Part shown: piece by piece, positions 56,803 through 64,000 of the stretch | Position numbering within the stretch: the stretch's first letter is position 1 | Layout of the letters: each line of letters begins with the position of its first letter | DNA from: Astropecten irregularis | Lineage: Eukaryota > Echinodermata > Asteroidea > Paxillosida > Astropectinidae | Direction: 5' to 3' | DNA length: 64,000 nt | Assembly (NCBI GenBank): GCA_963971285.1 | Contig: OZ020261.1 | Location: forward strand, 1,240,001-1,304,000 | Program-made: the position numbers and the translations under genes | The notes under the pieces: generated by a model | What the model was told of the DNA's origin: nothing | Database searches by the model: none | What the model saw: the letters and a program-made list of their open reading frames with translations, nothing else

Positions 56803-57924
56803 ATAGGCTGTGTGCAAATTATATGGCTATGGCTTGCATTGGAATACATGTCTATGGTAGTGGCTCCAGCCGCTTCCCATAAACTCCTGTATTATCAAAA
56901 GCCATAGCAGGTCATTCAGACAAAGCCATCCCTCCATCAGATCATGCATAGTTGACTCTCATCAAAAGGCCAAAGGAAATAAATATTGTGTTTCCAGTAT
57001 TGTGCTCTTACGAAATTTTAAAAAGGAATTTACAAAAAAAATAATTTGGATTAATAAATATTGTATCAGAAACACAATTTTCTTTTTTCAGTCCAACCAC
57101 CAGAAAAACCCAATCACCAAATCCATGACAAATGATTATAATAAACATGTACATGTATAATTATTATGAAGAATGTAAAATAAAATGTGAAAAAATGGTA
57201 ATAATTTAATGCATCTATATTCCCACCACCGATATGGCCAAACAAAATAAATGTTGTGTTTCAAGTACCATGTCCACCAAAGCAAACGATGAGCAAGAAA
57301 AAAGGACTTTTTCCTTTTTAAATGGATTTGGCACATGCACATCTGAACCAATGTCAATATGGCAATTCCAAATAGTGCGCCACCAAGAGTTTGCAACATG
57401 TTGGCCAATCACAATTCAGGGAATTTGACGACCCAATGCGCATCAGGAAAGGGTCGAGGGATTCCGGTTATGGTATCTGGTCGCGTCTTGTTATCCTGTG
57501 AAAACTCTCGAATGTGTCCACAAATCTTACTTAATTTGATGGGGAAACATTATAATATATTATTTGAAATGCTACAAGGACATGACACACTTCCTGCTAC
57601 ATGTATGACTTGGTGGAATAACCTTATTAACTAATAATTGTTTACTTCAACAGCTATTCCTTAAAGAAAAATGGACATTCGAAAATCAGGTTTGAAACAA
57701 ATTCTTAACTTGAATTTTTTTGTGAACCATATTGGACCACCAGAAACACAACATTTGTTTTGAGTGTCTTAATTTTCAAGCGGGAAAACCTCACCCGGTT
57801 CAACATTTGTGTTATGGTTTCCTCGGGCGACAAAGAGAAAATGCACTGGGAATAAGGAAAATTGTTAAATCGAGTTAATAAATTACTACTTTTTTCAAAG
57901 CAAGGTAGACTGCAGGTCAACTTA
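56803..57924. other. Intronic spacer
   Basis: GGCTATGGCTTGC and AAAGCCATAGCAGG near 56820-56915 are a decayed GGCTATGGCT-type pair. Nothing else is supported. Confidence 0.4.
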
Positions 57925-58850
57925 TTGGTTCTAACAGAACCAAACTAGTAGATTTAAGAGTTCTGAAGTTATTGGGTTAACGCACAATTCACAATTAAGT
58001 ACATGGAACTGTAAGGTTAGTTTTTAGGAACCAAATATATTTTGGTTCTTAAAAGAACCCAACAGCGTATTTCAAAATCCAGTTCCAATGGAACCAAGTG
58101 ATGGCTGTAAAAGAAACTTCAACATATTATTGAACACGGCCAGAAATATGAAACTTGCTTCAGGTTCCATAGGAACCATATAGCAAATAGTTATTAGGAT
58201 AGCTATACCGAGGTAAGTTCAAGAACGTTCTTCTCGTAAATATTGGTTCTCAAAGTTCAAAATGGAGCCAAAAAGAGTTCAACACTGAACAATTGGTTCT
58301 AAAAACAACACAAGATCAACATCAACATTTCCTGACCATTTTTGTTTTCATCGCTATAAGTTCTAAAAAGAACCTAATAATACCTAAATAGTTCATTTCC
58401 CTTGGAACTGAACTATTGGTTCTAAAAAATACAATATCAACACGGACATTACTTGACCATTTTGTTTCTATTCCTATTGGTTCTGAAAAAAACCTAATAA
58501 CACTTAAAGAGTTCATTTCCCATGGAACTGAACTACATGTATTGGTTCTTGAGGAACCCAACAGTATCATGACAAACGGCCTTTGTTATCAATGGAACTG
58601 AACAATTGGTTCAAAAGGAACCCAATAGTATCTTGCAAATGGCCTATGTGACCAATGGAAGTCAACTATTGGTTCTTAGAACCCAACAATATCATACAGA
58701 CGGCTTACAATTACATGACCAATGGAACTGAACTATTGGTTCTTAAGGAACTCAATAGTACCTTGAAATGGCCTACATGTATGTGTTCAACAGAACTGAA
58801 CTATATTGGTTCTTAAGGAACCCAATAGTATCATACATACGGCCTACGTG
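57925..58850. repeat. Array of TTGGTTCT...AGAACCCAA hairpins
   Basis: Short inverted repeats of the form TTGGTTCTTAAGGAACCCAA recur at 57926, 58042, 58543, 58608, 58669, 58735 and 58807, with partial ones at 58354-58500. Between them GGAACTGAACTATTGG and (C/A)AATAGTATC repeat. Spacing is about 60-110 bp. It is a decayed tandem array whose unit carries a 7-9 bp hairpin. Intronic. Confidence 0.8.
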
Positions 58851-59384
58851 ACCAATACCTGAACCCTTTTCCCATGGCTTCGACCTGGAAGGTTTCGCTC
58901 GCCGGCTTCCGAACGTTGCATGGACTCTCTCAAACACAGAAAGCCTTCAGCGCACGATTATCATCCACTTCAGAAAGCGTGCAACCGCCAACACAGACCC
59001 AATAGATATGCCAGCAGTCCTAAAATCCCAAAGATTTGATTTCTCTCCAACCAGAGGCGTCAAGTTCGCCTGTCTGAATGCAAGGCTCAGTTTCAAGCCC
59101 CCTGCTGGTAAAAACTCTCGGCTTCTAATGCCCGGTCAACACCCGCTAATCAGTAACTGCGGCGTTGATGGAGCACGGCTTCGCTGCGAGATTCCACAGA
59201 CGATTGAGTGTCGCACTGACAGGCAACCTCAACCAAATTTATTACACCATTACCAACAGGCCTGCGATATACATGTATTTGTCTCCGTATACCTACCATC
59301 TGACTCTGAAAATCAGAAAATCGGGCGAATATTTTTTTTTCTGTCGAATTTGTAACCTAAACTGGAATGTCTTGTGGAAGAATT
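58851..59384. other. GC-richer intronic spacer, no supported exon
   Basis: A plus-strand frame of 115 codons (59008-59355) covers GC-richer DNA, but it shows no recognisable domain and lies antisense to the host gene's transcript. I do not call a gene. Confidence 0.35.
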
Positions 59385-59490
59385 GTCAAAACTCATCGTA
59401 ACTTACTATCAATCGTAGCACTTATGATGCATTGCAGCCCTATACGTAGGATATGGGTTATCCTTCGTAACTCGAGCTCAATCAACCCCT
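59385..59490. mobile_element. Family C MITE fragment
   Basis: CATCGTAACTTACTATCAATC, TATGATGCATTGCAGC and TATCCTTCGTAACTCGAG match copy 4 at 48170-48260. The ends are eroded. Confidence 0.7.
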
Positions 59491-60470
59491 GGTCCAATTT
59501 CTAACTCAGCTAACCGCACAATCCTGCACTTATGATTATCATTCTCTGCTTATAGGGTTAGTGCCAAAGTTAGACTACATTAGCTAGGTAAGCAAAAGAT
59601 CTCTTATTATACCAACTACACTCAACAAAATGGAAAATTCCACCCTGCTTCTTACTGTAAGCACCAATTTTATGCTTACAGTAAACAGAGAATTGAAATT
59701 AGGCACAGATATGTTATTTCTTGTTTTTCATTAATAGTTGATGATGTCATTATGATGTCATCATGACGTTAATGAATTCTGACAACCATGATTGTACAGA
59801 AATTTTCTTTCTAAGCACAAATAAAAAAAAAGCCAGAAATCAACAGAATCGTCGACATTTCTGTAGACAAACCAACTCCCTTTCTTAATATTTTCTACTT
59901 TCATACAAGTTAAAAATACTTACATGTATAGATAGAAAGGTACATGTACCAGGGTACACATATGTATTATAAACAAGGCCTATACCCAAGAGATGATAAA
60001 ATGATATTATGAATTGTAAAAGAAAACAAACTAGAACACAACAATAAACAAGAAAGGTTATCACAACATTTCTTAGCTATGCTGTGAAAAATGTTACAGC
60101 AGAAAAATGGTTAGCTTTTAAAGAATGTTTATAGACGGTAAACAAATAAAAACATTTACATGGCCTTAGCAATGGAGATTTCTTTCAAATTATGTCATTA
60201 GATGTTTAATTATCGTGTTTGAAAATGTCAGCGCAACACAAAGTATTAAATGCAAACTTGTGTGGAATTTCACACTTAAGGAGTAATGTCAGGATATAAT
60301 ATTCAAGTTTATGGTAATGAGGGATTCTTGTTGTTATGTTTCACTGTGAGTGATCGCTGTACATAATACAGTATGTATGTTCTTACACTGATGACAACAA
60401 TTATGCATACATTCACACACATAGTGTGGAAAGAGTGATCCTTAATTTAGCCATCGTCCAATGAATGTAA
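59491..60470. other. AT-rich intronic spacer
   Basis: ATGATGTCATTATGATGTCA at 59740 is a small repeat. No exon. Confidence 0.45.
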
Positions 60471-60982
60471 TGACTCATCCCTCCATATAACTCTTGTCCA
60501 ATCAAATTCAAGTTTATGCAAAAAATGATCCCTTTATTCAAACCTGAACCAATCACAATGTAAATTTAAAAAGGAATGATCCCTTTGTTTTGTCACATTC
60601 TTATTGAATCATGGAGCAATCCCTGTATTTCACATTTGACCAATCATATTCTTTATTAAGCTGTGAACAAAACCTGGATTTAACTCTTGACCAATCACAA
60701 GGCGGATCAATCTCTTGTTTTCACACCTGACCAATCATTTTTTTTATAGATCTGTGAGCAATCCCCAAGATTTAACCCTTGACCAATCACAAGGCGGAGC
60801 AATCTCTTGTTTTCACCCCTGACCAATCATATTCTTTGTTAAGCTAGGAGCAATCCCCCAGATGTAACCCTTGACCAATCACATCACGGAGCAATCTCTT
60901 GTTTTCACCCCTAGCCAATCATATTCCTTGTTAAGCTAGGAGCAATCCCCAAGATTTAACCCTTGACCAATCACATTCTTAC
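60471..60982. repeat. Tandem repeat rich in GACCAATCA (CCAAT) words
   Basis: Roughly 110-bp units made of TTGACCAATCACAAGGCGGAG, CAATCTCTTGTTTTCA, CCTGACCAATCAT and GAGCAATCCCCAAGATTTAA, most regular from 60690 to 60980. About nine CCAAT words occur, all in the same orientation. The array runs up to the splice donor of the adjacent exon (60983). Confidence 0.85.
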
Positions 60983-61110
60983 CTCCACTGTCAGGGATCC
61001 CTTGATGTTGTCGCTCTCGCTAAGTCGTCCCTGTAACGGAATAATTTGCCGGCTGCTCGGGTTACGCTCCAGCGAGTCCAGACAAATCACCGCCTCACCG
61101 AGAAACTCGT
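60983..61110 (-). CDS. C2CD2L: C2CD2L/TMEM24-like protein, exon for the end of the C2 domain
   Basis: This is the most upstream exon of the gene inside the window. It begins with two bases of a split codon (acceptor GATGTTTGTTCCAG) and ends in phase 0 (donor GAG|GTAAGA). It encodes DEFLGEAVICLDSLERNPSS, then RQIIPLQGR and IKGSLTVE. The D-E-F-L-G-E-A-V-I-x-L pattern is the typical penultimate strand of a C2 domain, and KGSLTVE is its last strand. Vertebrate C2CD2L has ELLGQATLPV in the same place. C2CD2L is an ER-anchored SMP/C2 protein that transfers phosphatidylinositol at ER-plasma membrane contacts. The earlier exons (anchor, SMP, rest of C2) must lie beyond position 64000. Confidence 0.9.
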
Positions 61111-61769
61111 CTGGAACAAACATCAACATCAATAAAACAAATTAAAAACAAGATTGAGACTTGACGGGCGGAATAGACAACAAGCATCTCAAATATAATT
61201 ACTTCAGACATGAAGATACAGTGTTTGTATATCACGTACCCGACCAGCAAGATTATTACTGCTGTAGGCTTGACATTTGATACAAAGTAGCACCAACGGT
61301 GCTCTTATATTAAGGCAGGGGGGCAAGAGCTTATATTGATGAGATGTCTCACGTTAGCAGCTGATGCTAAGAGGTCATTGCGTCAACCCTGCGAAACATC
61401 CACGAGTCTACCCTACCATCTTAACGAAGTACAAGGTCGGATATGTTAAGCCCTGGCGATCGCTTCATGACACACAAGGATCAAGTATTCAATTACATAC
61501 TGGTATAATGCATCGAATGTCTATATGCATCAGGCAGACTATGTAACATGTGCGCACATTGGTGACATATTTCTAGCATGACCCATCGGTAGGAGGGTGC
61601 AGTAGAAGATAAAAATAGATCATGGACGAGGTTGACAGCGGGCGACCCAGGGGATCGTAGCAGGAACAGAGATTAGCGCTAGTCAATAGATGATAGTACT
61701 GTAACTCAGGTCTATGGTGATTTGAGATATTCAAGGGAGAAAAACTGGAGTTGTGAAGTTACTACGGTT
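61111..61769. other. Intron sequence, no exon seen
   Basis: No C2-type exon could be found on the minus strand upstream of 61110. No repeat is matched. Confidence 0.45.
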
Positions 61770-62215
61770 TTATCATTCTGCAGAATGTTCTGAAGATTTT
61801 GTTATGTAATTGGGCAGAATTCTTTTGTTCTGCAGAGTTTTCTGTCAATTTGAAGGGCTTTTGGGGTCACTTCTGCAAAGTATCTATTTTGGCATTATGC
61901 AGAATTTTTCCCATCATTCTGCGGACTATCTTGCATCATTCTGCATAATTTCTTGCACCATTCTACAGAATTTCTTGCATCATTCTGCAGAATTGCTCAC
62001 ATTATTCTGCAGAATTTCTTTCATCATTGTACCAAATTGTTCTGAACAATTTCTCGCATCATTCTGCACAATTTATATTGAGCCATTCTGCAGAATTTGT
62101 CTTCATGAAGAATATCTCAACCCAATCTTACAGAATGAGTCCACATTGTTCTACAGAATGCAAACTGCTTCAAAACCAGCCAATACATGCACTGGATATT
62201 TTATTCTGCAGCCTT
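61770..62215. repeat. Degenerate repeat of CATTCTGCAGAATTT
   Basis: ATTCTGCAGAAT, a 12-bp palindrome, and close variants recur about a dozen times at roughly 25-35 bp spacing, often as CTTGCATCATTCTGCAGAAT. The 143-codon plus-strand frame here is repeat read-through. Confidence 0.85.
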
Positions 62216-62529
62216 TCAATACACCATTCAACAACTTTTAGGAAAACATTCTACGATATATTTTGCTAGAATTGTTGGGTTCAAGATGCAGATATACTGT
62301 ACATACAGAGCAGGAGAGTAGAACATAGACTAGGATTATGAAGGTTGTGAAAATTACACTGGAGATTGTAGAATACTGAAAACTGTAAAAAGTGGAGTCA
62401 CAGATTGAAAAAGTTGCGACATAGAATGGCAGATTTTACATTGGTACAGAATTGGCAGACCATTCTGCCATTCTGTTGCCATGCCCTGAAGTTCATGCCA
62501 CTCTCTCTATCTGCCACTCTGAAAGGAAG

Positions 62530-63585
62530 AAGCAAACAGCCCCCTCTACTGGTGAACATTTGAAAGGATAGATACAAGTTTTAAGTGGGTGCGTCCGTTA
62601 AGTACGGGGCAGCCCTGACCTGGGAATGGTCGTGTATACAGCGCAAAACAAGCAAGAGGGTGGGGACGAGGTTGACAGGTGTCGACTCAAGAAAACTTAA
62701 CGAACACACCCATGGTTCTACATTATTACAATTATACATGTAGGGAGAACTAAATAGCCCCTCTACTGGTGAAACGTTGAAAGGATAGATGGAGGATTAT
62801 CGTGCCAGCTACAAAGTACAAGAAGAGGCAAAGAGCTCCCTCAACAGGTGACAATTGGAGAGGATAGATGCAGGTTTACAGTAGCAACTACAGAGTATTG
62901 GAAGCAAAGCTGGAGATGGAGTTGCCATATAACTTTGAAGTTTGGATCTAAAATGGCTGCTCAATGTGCGTACACTGATGCATAGTCAGCCATGTTTGGT
63001 CCAACTTTCAGACCATTCATGTAGCCATTCTGGACTTTATCCAGGGGTTTTATCCTTGATTTCCAAAGACAACCTCTATTTTGACACTTAAGAAATGATA
63101 TACCCCTCTATTAAGAAATGTCAAAGAGTTGGTAAAGTCCGTGTGAAAAATCCAATAGCCCCCTCTATAGGCGAAAATGTGAAAGCTAAGGCAATTATGT
63201 GCCAAGTGAATTTTAAAAAGGATAATATCAAATGGCCCATTTAATGGTGACAATTTGAGAGATTAGGCGAAGGTTTATCGTTATGGCAACAAAAGGCAAA
63301 TAGCCCCCCCTTAACTGGTGACCATTGGAAAGGTAAGGCAAAGATTTGTCGAGCTAAAAAGGTTGGGTCCAATTAACTACTCCGACTATGGCTGTGGCTA
63401 ACACTTGAGTAACAGGGCACATGTACAAAGTATTTGTCTGGATCATAGGCTGCAGTTAAAAAAAAAAACAGCCTTAGCAAAAGCCGTAGCTCAGACATTA
63501 GAAAGCCAGTCCCATATAGCCACAGCCATCTGGCTTTTTATTAACAAAGATCAGGAAGCAAACAGCCCCCTCGATTGGCAAGAAT
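62530..63585. repeat. Irregular repeats with AGCCCCCTCTACTGGTGA core
   Basis: Cores lie at 62537, 62756, 62834, 63156, 63231, 63301 and 63561, usually followed by AAAGGATAGAT or a variant and GGTTTA. The best ones (62537, 62756) are CTCF-like when read on the minus strand (CACCAGTAGAGGGGGCT). The spacing is 70-320 bp. Intronic. Confidence 0.65.
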
Positions 63586-64000
63586 TTGACAAGAACAAAG
63601 TAGATAATCAGGCAAAAAGGCAAGCTAGTGTACACAAGAAAGATCAGAAACTTTTGATGCAATTTACACACAAAAATATCCACAAAACACAAAAATCACG
63701 AAGAAAAATATCCCAAATAATACTCACTTCTATTCACAAACTGAATGCCTTTGATTCAAATGTTATCAACAAAGGAATTTCAAGAAAACATTTTAAGGAG
63801 AGCTTGAAAAGGCTACTAAGTTTCAGAGAGTCATGTACAAAAATAATATCACTACATGTATTTCTGAACAAGCTATTTTTAGTTTGTCATTTTTATAAGT
63901 ACAGTATATGAGTATGAGTACACTCATGAGTATACAGGTATTTTGTACTTAGGAATATCATGAGTACAAGGAATTCCTTTGAGTACAAATGAGCACAACT
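63586..64000. other. AT-rich end of window
   Basis: A plus-strand frame (63405-63911) is Lys-rich and AT-driven, with no domain. ATGAGTATGAGTACACTCATG at 63908-63928 is a small palindrome. No gene called. Confidence 0.4.

Noticed and set aside
59008-59355. 115-codon plus-strand frame in GC-richer DNA
   Set aside because: No domain, no splice partner, antisense to the C2CD2L-like transcript; GC content alone explains the open frame.
61810-62241. 143-codon plus-strand frame
   Set aside because: Translation of the ATTCTGCAGAAT repeat (HHSAE-type repeats).
63405-63911. 168-codon plus-strand frame near the window end
   Set aside because: Lys/Gln/Ile-rich, AT-driven composition, begins inside a repeat, no domain.
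61111-64000. Further upstream C2CD2L exon on the minus strand
   Set aside because: I looked for the earlier C2 strands with a phase 1 donor and found none; the next exon is probably outside the window.

Overview
This is a metazoan nuclear window, most likely from an invertebrate deuterostome. An echinoderm such as a sea star would fit, but the sequence alone does not fix the species. The reasons are short exons with GT-AG introns, two genes of animal-specific families, a very high load of fold-back (MITE-like) elements and tRNA-derived SINEs, TTAGGG-type telomere-like words, and AT-rich spacers.

Two protein-coding genes can be rebuilt with matching intron phases. On the + strand (11191-15734) four coding exons give a 699-residue ETS-domain protein of the ERF/ETV3 repressor family. 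It has an N-terminal ETS domain, the C-terminal KLRxKRxW block shared with vertebrate ERF and ETV3, an FQFP ERK-docking motif and three SUMO consensus sites. A cluster of CRE (TGACGTCA) sites lies about 600 bp upstream. On the - strand, running from 61110 down to 39373 over almost 22 kb, eight exons encode the C-terminal 403 residues of a C2CD2L/TMEM24-family protein, an ER-plasma membrane lipid-transfer tether. They cover the end of the C2 domain, the TPTKK-type linker motifs, and two homologous polybasic tail exons. The 5' half of that gene (SMP domain and membrane anchor) lies beyond the right edge. A possible THAP zinc-finger first exon sits on the opposite strand inside one of its introns.

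The rest is repeats and spacers. CAA/CAG-type microsatellites lie at 395-905 and 49346-49800. Minisatellites of about 22, 21 and 115 bp occur, along with longer degenerate arrays (57.9-58.9, 60.5-61.0, 61.8-62.2 and 62.5-63.6 kb). At least seven fold-back or inverted-repeat families are present, several with multiple copies, and one nested insertion has an empty-site comparison. A dispersed family has the core GATCCTGCTAGGATCGAAACG.

The most interesting non-coding signals are: a hammerhead-ribozyme-like fold near 31.0 kb and the related GATCCTGCTAGGATCGAAACG family; a cluster of four CTCF-like motifs at 32.4-32.8 kb between the two genes; and a CpG/NRF1-type promoter-like block at 28.65-28.95 kb with no visible gene. 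Nothing prokaryotic, no CRISPR array and no intact autonomous transposon was found.
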